64,000 nt of DNA from Tubiluchus corallicola (Eukaryota > Priapulida > Priapulimorpha > Priapulimorphida > Tubiluchidae): the NCBI GenBank assembly GCA_030141605.1, contig JAQGDQ010000127.1:250001-314000 (forward strand), given 5' to 3'. How positions within the stretch are numbered: position 1 is the stretch's first letter; every line of letters begins with the position of its first letter. The notes under the pieces were generated by a model. The model was not told where the DNA came from and searched no databases. It worked only from the letters and a program-made list of their open reading frames with translations. Both the position numbers and the translations under genes were made by a program. This document shows, piece by piece, positions 38,201-50,413 of this stretch.

Positions 38201-41200
38201 CTGGTACTTACATAGTAAGGTGGAACATGAAAAAAGAATTTAGTGTTATATCCAACCTGAATCATAACTGGAATCCCAGCTTGAAATACAACCCTGGACA
38301 CAATACCAGCAAAAAAACTTGGTGGCAAATCCAAGTAGTCATCAAATAAGGAATGACCAACAACCATCACATGACTGCCTAAATTATTAATGCAACAAAT
38401 GCATTGCATGCATATACTGTGCAAAAAGCATCCAAAATGAAATATACGTATTAAAATTAATGTAATATGTGAAATATATGTATTAAAAGGATTCTCATTT
38501 TGATGAACTACTAAATAGCTTTTTTAATGTTTTTCTAGTTATTGAACTGTTTAGCCAGAATTAATAAATCTAATTGTTTATATATAATCCACAGTTAACT
38601 TAATGTCTAAGTGGAGGAGGAAGGCACTGAAAAAGTGTGAGAAATTAGGAATTGACCTCATATTCTTGCAATAATTTAGGTTATTCTTACTTATCGCAGT
38701 TCAGTATATAAAAACCTATAAATGATTCTGCACCAGCTAATTTGCCTAAAATTTCGAGTATTGACAGTGATTCCTAAAATTTTGCTGGAAATACTGGAAC
38801 AATAAATGGACAAATAACACTAAAACGGCAATAATGTGCCGAAATCAGATTTATGCAACTTGATACAATAAAATGAAAACTAAAGAAAGTTACAATTCTA
38901 TTATACAATATACACACTTACACAATTTATTAAGCAAATGGTGCATCTATTACAATAACACCTTACCTAGTAAAGTTCCTAGCATTAGTTAGATTTGAAT
39001 TATTTGCACATCGAACCACTTAAGAATCTTCAGTTAGCTTCTAGGTGTTAAAAGGTAATAAAAAAGATCTAGAAGGACATACAGCTAAATTTTGGAGATA
39101 TGAACTAACCCAAAAGCTAATGTACACTTTTTTCTTGTAAACCCGATGCTTTTAGCTTGGATACTTTCCAGTTATTTGAGGGCGGAAGCATTTAGTAGGA
39201 TTATAATTAACAAACATTTGTGAACTTTAAAAAATTCTGAATTTGGTGCAAACAAGTTTCTAACAAAAAACAAATATGTATTTGGCGGGCACAAAGTAGC
39301 ATAAAATGAAGCATTTTTTATGTGTCTTACAAGTTACCTATGAAAACCAAGATGACACTGCTGCACAAAACACCTAATATCACTTAAGCCCTCATTCTAG
39401 ACATACCTTGCTTTGGCACAACATCAGAAATGGGAATTCCTGGAGTAGGTGCATCCATCAAATGTAGTATGGCAAGGTCAAATAATTCCCCTTCAGGTAC
39501 TGCAAACAAAATTCTAGCCAAGTGCAGTTTTCTTGCAAACCTTACGTGCACTAAATATATTAAAAAACGATATAGAACATTTTGCTAAAAGGAAAAGCTG
39601 CATAGCTACAATGTGCACTCGGCTATCAAATTAAATAATGCCAGGCCTAGCTAAAAAATGGTTGCGTGACTATACCAAAACTAGTTCTACGTAGCTTCAT
39701 CTGCCACACTGCCCCAACAGTGTAGGAAAGATCTAAATACAAACTAAATGGGCCAGAGAGACTTCTGTTCAGCTCAAATGAAACAATCACTTTGTCATCA
39801 AAGTCTATGTTAATCTACATTTTTGTGCCTAAACTAATATATATTAATCAGTACTATTGTTGGCCCAAGGTCAGTTATTATATTATATAGACAAATTTTA
39901 TTAACATGGTTTAATAAACTGCATAATTTTCCACTTGACTTACCTTGCCCATACGTAAGTGAGTGTCTTACAACATGTGAGCAAGTCAAGATGACTCCTT
40001 CATCAAGTAGTACACCAGACCCCCAAGTATTGCCCGATCTTATAAAACATATGTAATCCCTGACACGTGCTACTTTCGATTCACTAACTGTCACTAAAGT
40101 AAAACAAAAAAACTGTACCAAGAGCTGTTGCTACAAATGCTCAAAAATGGCAGTATATCTTCTGTCGTTCAAACTGGTAAGTAATGCAGTCAAACCTCAT
40201 TAAAACTTCAGGTCTGAGAAACCACTAAATGTGGTACGATACCGAGGTTGGCGGTAAGGCAAGATTCATTGAATATCAAAGCCATTCCAGTCCGTAACCC
40301 CTATTTTGTTTCCTAGTGAATTTTTACATGTCATAAATAGCAAAATATTATTATACCTACAACAATACATGTGTTATACTGTATATTTTTTACATTAACA
40401 AAATCAATGTAGGTGTTGTCCTACGGCGGTGCATTGGAAAACGTTTTGGTAACACAATGTGCAGTAGCAACTTCATGATACTTCTCCTGATAAGAGAAAT
40501 ACGCAGCCAAACAGCCCAACCACGATCCCAACGTAACATTACTAGATAATTAAGACTATAAATAACTGCCACATATAGCTTGATCTTGAGTCAAATAGCT
40601 TTTACAGCCATTAAATTCACATCAGTTCAGTACTGAAGCTTAGCTACACAACTCTTGTACTCTTAAATTCATGTTCATTGCTCAAAACCTCAGCATTCAC
40701 CTTCTTACAATCACTTGCAACAAGATGTAAATCTTAACTTAAACATCGTAATTGTTTTTACAACAAAATGGCTGTTTTTCAGCAACAATTCATTACGCTT
40801 TATCTTGGCTGGCGTTATAACAGGGTAAATTTATTATTATATAATAGACTTTTGGCACAGCAGATGTGTTGGCAGATGGCGGTAGTTGAGGTTGGTGGTA
40901 TTCCCTATATTTAATATATTATGGAAATCGGGACAGGGCAATAGTTGGCGTTATGGCGACGCTGGCATTATAACAGGGGAGGGGGGCGTATAACGAGGTT
41001 TGATTATAGATGCATTGCAAACATCATTGTCTTTGTCACAGTGAATAAAAAAAGTAAGTTGAAGTTCAAAAAAGGAGTTCCAAAATATTAAAAACTAAAA
41101 TGATCAATTACAATTACATAAAAACAACTTTTACTTTTAGATTACATTAGTTTAAGTTGAACACAATAATTGCAAGAATTACCAATTGCTTTTGCAGATT

Positions 41201-42429
41201 CCATACTTTTATTCAAAAGGCTCTCCACGTGGCCTTTTAATGACAGCAGAAGACCTGATAATGAACAGGCAACTGTCAGACCAATCATCTCTTTTCCTTT
41301 AAAAGCTATAGGAATGACCACCATACCAAATGCATTATGCCTATCGAAAACAAAGAGAAGTTACATAAGGTAAGACCAGTATGAATAACCAGCAACATTA
41401 TTCTAGAATAATAATGAGAATAGATATATATATACCAAGATGGCAAGCTCCTCACAGCCTCCCCAACATATAAAATTCCACCTTCAGTGCCAGGAGTGCA
41501 CCTACAAGTTTGAACAAATATACTTATAACACAGCCACTTCAAATTTACATTTCATGAAGCAAAAAAAATAATTGTGAATGAATTAACTAAGCTTTGGTA
41601 AATAATAAATTTCAAAATCCAAAACATAAAATGGTCTTTTTTACCTTGCATCAGTTAAGATCACTTCTCCATTTTCACCTGCGACATTAGAAATAATTCC
41701 CTGGCTTAGTGAATTCATAAACACATCAGGACAAAGAGAACCAAATGGAGTTCCAACAACAACAACTTTCTCACCAACAAGCTTTGACGAATTACAAATT
41801 AACAATGGCAATAATCTCACTAAAGTTTTCTCAATTTTTGTAAAATATTTCTCAGTAACATCACTGAATGACTCCAACTCTTGTGTACCAATACTACTGG
41901 ACAATTTAAGTACTGCAAAAATAGACAGGCATTTTAGTAAGCTATACACATCCTTGGTCTTGTTATCAGCGAACCTCGCAATTTTGTTTGCACTATTCTC
42001 ATTTTGTACTTTGTTGTCTGGCAATTCATGGTTGTACATTGACAACTTCCAGTTTTCTTCCTTTGGCATAAGTCTTTTCAAAGTTTCATAAAATGAAATG
42101 AAATTCCAAACTAACAGTACAGAAGCCTTGTTTCTAATGGATGCATGTTTGTTTTCTAAACAATTCAGCAAGGACAATTGGCCTTCAGCAAAATGTCTAT
42201 AATTTGTATCCTTTGAATCTCTTATAACGAAAAGCTGCATGCGCTGAAGTGCAGTAAACATGTTTTCTTTAACCAATGTGGTCTCTTGGCCACTGAGATA
42301 AGATGTGCCAATAATAGGCAAAATGGGAGCAATGACAAAAATGCCATCCAGAATAACAGCACTGCAACTGGTACTTGAATCTGTTCCCATGGTTGCTTCT
42401 AAAATGCAGCTCTCAAATCTTCCAGCCAT
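35223..42429 (-). CDS. TYSND1: Trypsin-like peroxisomal matrix processing protease
   Basis: Serine protease that trims PTS2 leaders and processes beta-oxidation enzymes in peroxisomes. Ten exons join in phase: 42429-41645, 41501-41436, 41340-41183, 40093-39944, 39804-39676, 39499-39407, 38378-38257, 36940-36852, 35927-35833 and 35311-35223, giving 591 residues (human 566). The N-terminal half matches through GTPFGSLCPDVFMNSLSQGI, NVAGENGEVILTDARCTPGTEGG. The protease half has its triad: His376 in ILTCSHV, Asp437 in LFDLAIL and Ser511 in AVHPGVSGGAL. The last residues are NLKSLPHSKL, with the canonical SKL peroxisomal targeting signal. The start is MAGRFESCILEATMG, which aligns with the human N-terminal region; a splice acceptor (tttatttcag) ends at 42441, so the 5' untranslated region is spliced. 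Family identity is certain. The catalytic motif reads GVSGGA where the human has GSSGGP. Confidence 0.96.
40187..41006. mobile_element. Non-autonomous pogo/Tigger-like DNA transposon (820 bp)
   Basis: Left end CAGTCAAACCTCATTAAAAC and right end gtataacgaggtttgatta (reverse complement TAATCAAACCTCGTTATAC) form imperfect terminal inverted repeats of the pogo/Tigger type. A second internal ggcgttataacaggg block repeats the inner part of the right end. TA follows the right end; the left flank reads TG, as if the TA duplication had mutated. It sits in TYSND1 intron 3 and encodes no intact transposase. Confidence 0.6.
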
Positions 42430-43554
42430 TTCCAGACTGTCTGAAATAAAAACAATAAAATGAGTGACATACTTCCTTAAACTACAGCTCATAACAAGTT
42501 GGCGAAATTTAAGAAGATGTGGTTATACATTTTAATTCATAGGAAATGCTTTTAAGCTTTTTTATTTACAAGAAATTTTAAATGAAATTAATACAGTACA
42601 ACATAAAGACAGACTAGATTACGTAGTAGATATGCAGTGCTCCATAAGTCTACTACGGAGGATTAAACACGGTGCAAGTAGTTCAATAGTCAACAAAAAA
42701 CTGAACTCTGACAAGCTAAGCCTACGTGCTTGGTTTGTTCAAAGAAGTCTACCATTGAAATTATACAAATCTTCACGGTTTCACAGTGTGAATTCCAGCA
42801 TGCATCGCAAGAAACTTCCTATTAACTGCTTCTTCAGTGGCCTCTGCAGCTATACTATTTGTCAAAAGTTCCTGGTTGGGCTGACGACGAAGCCCGATCT
42901 TTGTCACCTATATCCATTGTGAACAACTGTACACACAGAATAGCCTACAGCCGTGTTAATTTACTGGGCCTAAATTATTCTATGGTATGTGCACTGAGTA
43001 CATAACCAATGACTGAGTGTATAAAACAACCAGCTGAAGCTTTAGTAGTTTTGATGTCAGTCTAAATGTCAAATAAAGTCATCATTTGAGCAAAGCAACA
43101 AATTGCCATGTGCATACAGGCATTGTATGGTCGTAATGTAATGCAGATCTAGTATATACGTAATGCAGGTCTAGTAGCATTACTGCCATGTAATTTGATT
43201 ACAAGACTAAGACGAGTAATTGTGTCACATTGCATACTCATTAATATAAAAAGTAATCTGACCCAACACTGTGTATATATCAATATACTTGACTTATCTT
43301 CAATTACAATTTTAACTGCAACACTTTGTTCACCTACGTTCTAACTTTTTATAATTTATCTATGTTTGACTAGTTTATATCCTGCACTTATAAGCCCTAT
43401 TTATTGAGACATATTGCTTGGCATTTAAAAAAGTGTTCCGTAGTATCCTCTTCTATATAACATAATGAACATTTAAAGTCATTCTTGTTTAAGTTTTCAA
43501 GATTTGCTTTAAGATTAACCACATTAACAAGCCTTTCCTTTACATAATTTCCTC

Positions 43555-43796
43555 TCACTACTTCACGGTTCGTTTATCGTGGACTCGCTGTTTCATGGGT
43601 TTTCAAAAATATTAATGTAAAATATTTATTGCGGTATTTTCGCTGTTTCGTGGGTTTTTGCGGTACTCCGTCTAAAGTATTTTTGCACATGCGTAGTACG
43701 TATTGTACAGTAATGTATAGATTTGATGAATTTTGCATAAACAAACAGAACACCCGGGCCTGGAACGAAACACCCGCGACAAGTGAAGGAACACTG
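43555..43796. mobile_element. Tigger-like MITE (about 240 bp)
   Basis: The left side has cttcacggttcgtttatcgtgg. The right side, read in reverse complement, is CAGTGTTCCTTCACTTGTCG followed by CGGG. Both resemble Tigger ends (CAGTGxTCCCTCGxTTATCGCGGG). TA follows the right end. An internal near-repeat, cgctgtttc(a/g)tgggttttt, occurs twice (43586 and 43640). Confidence 0.5.
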
Positions 43797-44329
43797 TATT
43801 TCATCCAATCGACATTTTCAACCCGGACTTGTCGTTGAAAACTATTATTTTATAAAATCTTAACTTTGTCATGAATGCTTTCCATTTTACTGTTAATTTC
43901 TTTTTCCATAAATGAATTGATTTTATTTTTGATGTACTTCTTCCACCTAAGGCCCACACGGACTTAGTGATGGAATTTACAGCAACCAAATTTATATAAT
44001 TATTATATTTAAAATGCTGATTTCTGAATACTAAAAATCAATTAAAAAGGTATTGTTTATTCATGACCTGTAAGACTTGTTCACCCAAACTTCCATTGCT
44101 TAAGTTCACTAGTAAATGGTAATACAACATTTTTTTTTATCTACATAAGACAGGCAGATGTTTGTTTCACTGAACATACCCCAATATGGCATACTACTTT
44201 TTTGATATAAAATTTTTGATAATGCTTCTATCTATAGGCTTTCTAATTCATCCAACCGAAAGTCAATACATGGCTTCGCAAGGAATTTACTGAAGGACTT
44301 CAGGGAGTATTTGGCAAAACTGCATATGT

Positions 44330-45210
44330 AGTCTAACTTTATAATCAGGAGCTGTGCCAACTGACTGGAAATATGCAAATGTGACTCTAATATTCAAGAA
44401 GGGAAGTAAGATTATGATTACCAGTTATCATCCTATATGACTAAGGACACAGATCTGATGAAGGTAAACCACTTGCTACTATATATACTTGGACTTTGCT
44501 AAAGCTTTTGATAAAGTTACACATCAAAAGCTTCTAAAGACGTTGCTGCGCATGGTATACTGATATCGGGGATAGCTGGCAAATGGATATATTGTTGACT
44601 GACGGGGTGAAAACAAAGAATAAGTATCGATGGACACATGTCATTTTTTCCAGATGTGTTCCACAGGCGCATAGATTCGGTACTGTAATTTTCATCAATG
44701 ATTGCGAGGCATCTGTACACAGTAACCTGATCAAATTTACCAAAGACAGAAAAATATATAGGCAAGTACCACATGAGCAAAATGATTTAGGCCAGTTATG
44801 CAGGTAGAGCATGGAATGGCAGATGACTTTTAATGCTGATAAATGCAAGGTCCTGCACTTTGGATACAAAAACCCTGGTAAGGTGTATTACGTGCATGGA
44901 GTAGAGTTGGTATATGTTTCGCAAGAAAAGGATTTGGGTGTGACAGTAACAGATGACTTAAAATCTGCAAGCCAGTGTGCTGACTGCTGAGGTGTTCAAG
45001 AGTGAAAATCAAGCATTAGGAATGATAAACAGACAGTTCATATCCAGCGACATTACGACAATCATGAAATTGTGTACAAGCATAGAATCCACACTACAGA
45101 AAAGACATTAAGCTTCTAGAGGGCGTGCAGTGCAGGATGACCAGCATGATTTAAGGTAGGAAATATCACATCAAGAAGGGCATAGAAAATGCTCACTTAA
45201 AACTTTATAG
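44330..45210 (+). mobile_element. CR1-like LINE reverse transcriptase pseudogene
   Basis: Decayed reverse transcriptase readable across several frames. In order it shows WKYANVTLIFKKGSK and ITSYHPI (fingers), YLDFAKAFDKVTHQKLLKTL (motif A region), VIFSRCVPQ (remnant of the SGVPQGS block), FINDCEASVHSNLIKF (remnant of the YINDL and ADDTK region), QMTFNADKCKVLHFGYKN and VSQEKDLGVTVTDDLKSASQC (thumb). Further along come remnants of RLLEGVQCRMT. Catalytic YADD residues are lost, and stops and frameshifts are frequent, so it is inactive. Confidence 0.85.
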
Positions 45211-46269
45211 TTGAGGAAACATAAAGGAGACTTGATACAAACATTATTTGTATTTGTCTTTTATTTTATCAGATGTACAATAAATTATTCAACGTGTATT
45301 GACGTTTTTAATTATTATTATTACATAAACAAGGACAACATACGGTGCCAGTACTCCTAATGACTCAATTCGCAACCTCTCTCTAGTGTACTACTTGGGC
45401 TAGCCCATGTACACCAATTGTCCTACCTCGGCTTGTGAGTTACTCGGCACCCAACAAGCTGGAGAGATATCATAGATACCTGGAGAGCTATTTAGATACC
45501 AAAATATAGGGTTACAACGAGTTTGATCGATTAACCTCTATGACTCTCATATTTTAAGAGTGGTGGTATGGGTGAGATTGACTCACCTTTAGTTCTTCAT
45601 ATTTCTTTTTTGTCTCCTTAGCTGTCACATACATGTACACTAAATTGAACACGGCAAAGTCTAAATGAAAGCTTTTTGGATTTGGTTCTCTCTCCGTTAA
45701 AATAATTTGAAGTTGTCTCTTTTATGTTATCTGAAAACTTGTCTATGGTGGAAACACCATCTATTGACTGTTGTTGTGGCAGAATGGGATCATCATATAG
45801 GTGTATTACGAATAATTTATATTGATATTGAAGCTTATCACTTTTTGCTTGCTTTTCTATTTCTCTGAAATTCTCTGCAGATTTACTGATTATTTTGCAT
45901 TACCCACTTGGCAACCACAATGTTTCATCACTATAAGACAGAGTGCAAGGTATTAGGCAAAACTGCTTACGAATTAGTTGCATTTTTTATTTATTTGCAA
46001 AAGTAAATCGGATTTCCATCCATCCAACCATCTATCCATCTGGTGCCTAAATCCCCTTTATATCAGGGCAAGTAGCAATGTATATTGTACTACTAGGCTG
46101 ATTTTCTACCCAAAAACGCTAAGGCGCACACATATGCTTGCTCCAATGCTACAACACCGCAAAACAAATTTGGGTTTATAAATGTTATACCGTCGTTATG
46201 CAGAGCTAAATATATATTACTGTTTATCTTTTCAGCTTTAAAGTTATACATTCACAATGTTTCTTCTTT

Positions 46270-47345
46270 TGACCATTATGTCCTTCAGCAGGCAGACTGC
46301 ATAAATTTTCCCTCTCAAAATAACAGCCATCTCAAGCATTCTTCATCAGTTACTCCTTGCCAAGGGACTTTGCTTCTCATCTGTGTGTAACATTCACAAC
46401 TTAATATTATGTGTTCTGCAGTTTCAATATCTTTACCACATTTACAAAGTCTTTTTTCTATGCGGTAATCTACTTTCCAAGCATACAAGGGATTTCCCAA
46501 TACTTCTAATGCACCAACCCTAGCTATGACAAGCAATTCTGCACCCCACGTATCATTCATCCAGGGTTCAAATGATATACAACTTTTGCAAACTCTATAT
46601 CTTTCTAATGTAAATGTCAAACATTTACTTAACTTTTCATTAACACATTTTTAATCCCATATCAGCTATAGCTTTTTCTATATGCACATCCCATGCTTTT
46701 TCACCCAAATGTTTATCATAAATTTTATTCAGACCTACCTCATTTAATTCCCCTAATACCATAATATTGCCAAATACCGGAAGCCCAAATTTATCCCCCA
46801 GATGTCTGATTCTTTGCACCCATTTTGATCGAATTCTGTGTGTCACTACTACTATTACCACTTTTTTCAGTAACCGATTATCACTCATAAATATAATTCT
46901 TTAAAAAATTTTAGTCGCGCATTTGCTTCGCGGTCTTCAAAGAACGAAAACGCCGCTTCGCCTCTAGTAATAGCAGCGCCACTGCATCCTTTTGCTTTCC
47001 AGAGCCATCTTACAAATTCTTATTGAATGCTGTTATAGCAATCAACTTCCTTTTGGCTGTATGTTCTGCCCACACAACCAAACATTATATTAGGGACTAC
47101 AATTGCTTTACAGCATGTTTCTAATTCTGATTGCATTGCCGCAAATTTTACAGCACCTATAGTTCTTCTAATATCTGGTATTCTTTCTTTCCAGGTATGT
47201 TCATCTTCTATGGCTCTTATAATTACCCCTAGGTATTTTTCTCTTTCTGTTGCATGTATAGGTATGTCACCTATCTTAAAGACTGTATTAGCGTTAGCTC
47301 CACTAAGGAGAGCTCCATGTTTTACATGGAAGCTGACATTTTCCT
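46270..47345 (-). mobile_element. 5'-truncated LINE with C-terminal zinc-binding motif
   Basis: The minus strand carries the end of a LINE ORF2 in few frames, hence younger than its neighbours. From 47340 down come VKHGALLSGANANTVFKIGD and TEREKYLGVIIRAIEDEHTW (thumb region), then IGAVKFAAMQSELETCCKAI. The section 46888-46640 contains GLPVFGNIMVLGELNEVGL. The final ORF, 46620-46315, ends with CKCGKDIETAEHIILSC, a CCHC zinc-binding tail typical of several LINE clades. One in-frame stop (near 47025) and two frame changes disable it. The catalytic reverse transcriptase core is missing, which fits 5' truncation on insertion. Confidence 0.8.
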
Positions 47346-49316
47346 TGCCGCCCCCTCTTTTGTCAAAAATAGCATAATTGTGTTAAATAAGATAAGAAGT
47401 AATTTTATAGCGAAGACTATAATAAAAGAAAAGTAAAAAAGAGGTTACTACTTGAAGGCTAGAAAACTGACAGTAAATCGGTAGGAATTTGCAATGAACC
47501 TACTTTGTATCAAACGTCAAAAGACTGTTCACTTTGTTTGCATGACGTCATACATGTATAAGTTGTGGGAGGCAGCAAAAATATGGTAATTCATACATTC
47601 ACTAAAAATAATTAAATTTTGTGTTGTACTAAACGCTTCTATAATAACCAGGTTAACTATATGAAGCACCGTATAATGGCGTTTGTTGGTAATACGTGTT
47701 ACTACCATTTTTGTTATTTCACTGTCATAGTACTGTACACTACACTGTTCAGTGTCTATAGTATAACTAAAAAGTATGAGCATGTGTGGCTGCGTCACTG
47801 TGTTTGTGTGAGGGTAAGCTGTACAGTGCTTGTGCTACTTTTAAGTCAGCCCATTACACTGCAGCACCTGCGTGTAATTATAATCTGTAAATGTCTATAT
47901 ATAATTATAGTCAGCAATGTGTACACGAGTTCACATACATCTCTTACATTTAGTTGCCTGCATTGAGATTGTTACTGTCTACTATAGTACTAGTACTTGT
48001 GTCTTGTGTTGCATTCGTTGATATCGTGAGTTTCAAAAAGGTGCACAAATGATCATTTATGCATATTTTTACGTTCAATACTTGTTTCAATTTATACCAA
48101 AATACCTTTCAATTTCTTTCAATACTTCTTAACTATGCTATTGCGTTCCATTTTACTTTTCCTTTTTTCAATGACATGCTTATGATTCTCAATCTCATCT
48201 TCATTTCACTACTACTGCTAGCAGGCCTAGAAATTTTTCAACTGCATCTTGAAGTAGAGTACGAACTATTTCAATTTTTTATATTTGATTTTTATTCTAT
48301 TTCGATTTCTACAAACAAATACAGTACGACTCAATTTAGATTTTCATGCAAAAAAAGACTTCAGATTATGCAATTATGTTTCTTGGGTTTGGTCATTGGT
48401 ATATTTAACCCTCACTGCTAACACACTACACAAATTGCTTGCAGCTTGAGTATTGAGATATTTCATGGCATGCTGGGTAAAATTTTTACTAGCTTGCAAA
48501 TCAATGGCACATGATATGATCAGAACAACCTAGGTGCTATGCGCTTTGCATAATTAATGCATAACTTGTTAACCTGCAGATAATGTACTTCTCTATTGGG
48601 TTTGAATTAAACAACTGTACAAAATTAAGAATGGAAAAATCAAATTTGTAATCGCAACGGAAGGCTGTTTTTTATTTCTATTTTAGGAATTGCTAGTCTA
48701 TTCCACGGTTGTGCGATATTCATTTATACTCTATCTTAAACTGCTCCAGCTAGCAATATAGTTGAAAGCAGCATAACAATTATTTGCATTTTATACGATA
48801 TTAGTTATAATATCGTAATTTTGATGGCATAATACCGGTTTTGCTATAGTGTAAAATAAACTGCAAGCTTTATATTAGTTATAAGTTTTGTGGAATTATT
48901 TTGCTCGATGAACTTTGTCTAGCCCTGGAATCCCAGTTCAAAATTAAAAATTTAACTTTTGAAAAACTGCCCGCTGTATTGCTAATAAATAATCATATTG
49001 TTCAGTTGATCAATGGTCACTGGCGATGTTATCAAAACTGAAATTATGCACTGCAACAAAACTGAACTGAAATCATTTTTTTTGCAAAACCAACGGCTGT
49101 TAAAACTGAAGAAAAAACAAAATTCTGAAATTAGTATGTTTTTTGGCTTGTTTGCTTTTATTTGCTCTCTTACCTGTTATAAACTTGATGAAATAACTAG
49201 CCAATAACAAAATTTATATTTAAATATTTTGTTACCTATGTTTCGTAAATTATAAAACTGAACTTTTTTGTTCTAATTACCATTTTACATTTTGGTTGAT
49301 TGTGCCTGCAGATTTT

Positions 49317-49905
49317 AAAGCAAAACCTGACCCAATGTTAAACTATAGGTCATAACAATCTATTCTTTAAAATATTCAAAAGAAACATACTGTTTTTAAA
49401 GAATGCTGTACGTGAAAGAATTATTGCACAGTATAAATGCAATTTCGCATTAGCGCCACTAGTTCTTCGCTGTTACATGCATTTCGCTATTCGCTAGTTA
49501 CTTCGCTTCGACAGGTGCTGCATCTCTTAGTTCAGATGCGTTTAGTTTGCGACGAACTGCTCATGTTGTTCGAAAGCTCATGCAAGAGTACAGCGGTAAA
49601 TTTGAATTTTTATCTTAAAACTTACCAAGTTTTACTGTAACACACTAAATCTCTTACAGTAGCACTGTATTTCAATTTTCGCTTTTGCAAATACACACAA
49701 CATGGAATGTTTTTTATGCTGAAAATTATGTTAGTTTGTGATGTTATCACTAATTGGACTTGCTCGCCGTTAATTAAGATTTTAATCTATTATTTAGTTA
49801 TCAGAAATGCATTTGCAGTATTATTAGTGTTGCAATGTATGCTTTTTACCATACTTGAAAATGGGATAGTATATCAAAAATCATCCCGTCTTCCTTTAAA
49901 GCTTC
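49317..49905 (+). repeat. Dispersed repeat (about 600 bp), copy 2
   Basis: Same family and orientation as 25149-25790. It is shorter by about 50 bases because of small deletions, for example between gctagttac and gacaggtgctg. It lies about 0.5 kb upstream of the first recognised VPS26 exon. Confidence 0.8.
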
Positions 49906-50413
49906 GCAGTTGTCAGCACTGAGGATATGCCGCATTTTTTTATCTTTGTTTAACATCTAGGAGAAAAGAAAAGGTAAACTGGATAAATACTACTAAAATC
50001 TTGGAAAGATTACAAAAAGTTACTGAAAATTTCTACTACGAAACTTAATAAATTTCATTGAAAATGAACTTGAGCTAAAGATGCAGTTATAAGCAAACCA
50101 AAACGAAACTTTGTTACAGTAACAACAATAATGGTCATAGCCCAGTGCTTTTATATTCTTGGTTTTATCTAATAGTAGGAAAAATATGCACACTGATTCA
50201 GATAGCTATACCTTTGCAGTGTGAAAAGTCAGATAGACCCAATACATTCAGAGATTGAATGTCATTGAATTCAGTGCTTCACAGATTTGTTTAACTGTGC
50301 TTATTGTATGATGAAATTGTCTTAGCTTAAGTCATGCAGTATAACTGAATAATACCAGTTAAAAAGTGAACATGTGATCTGTATATAACCTATCGTATCA
50401 TTTTTGATTGCAG

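Larger units (their letters stand above)
42440..50413. other. Intergenic region between divergent TYSND1 and VPS26, repeat-rich
   Basis: Nearly 8 kb. It must contain the promoters and first untranslated exons of both genes, but neither could be placed. It holds a pogo-like short element (43555-43796), two LINE relics (44330-45210 plus strand, 46270-47345 minus strand) and the second copy of the 600-bp dispersed repeat (49317-49905). The ORFs at 42632-42922, 47619-47966 and 48059-48421 have no recognisable homology; the last two are low-complexity, pyrimidine-rich sequence. Confidence 0.5.

Noticed and set aside
40390-40572. Sixty-codon minus-strand frame between TYSND1 exons 3 and 4
   Set aside because: It lies inside the pogo-like element, and the flanking exons already join in phase with conserved sequence.
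42632-42922. ORFs on both strands upstream of TYSND1
   Set aside because: No family resemblance; may be 5' untranslated exon or promoter sequence, but nothing in the sequence decides this.
47619-48421. Two ORFs of 115 and 120 codons on the plus strand
   Set aside because: Low-complexity, pyrimidine-rich translations with no splice context or domain; the length is expected by chance at this base composition.
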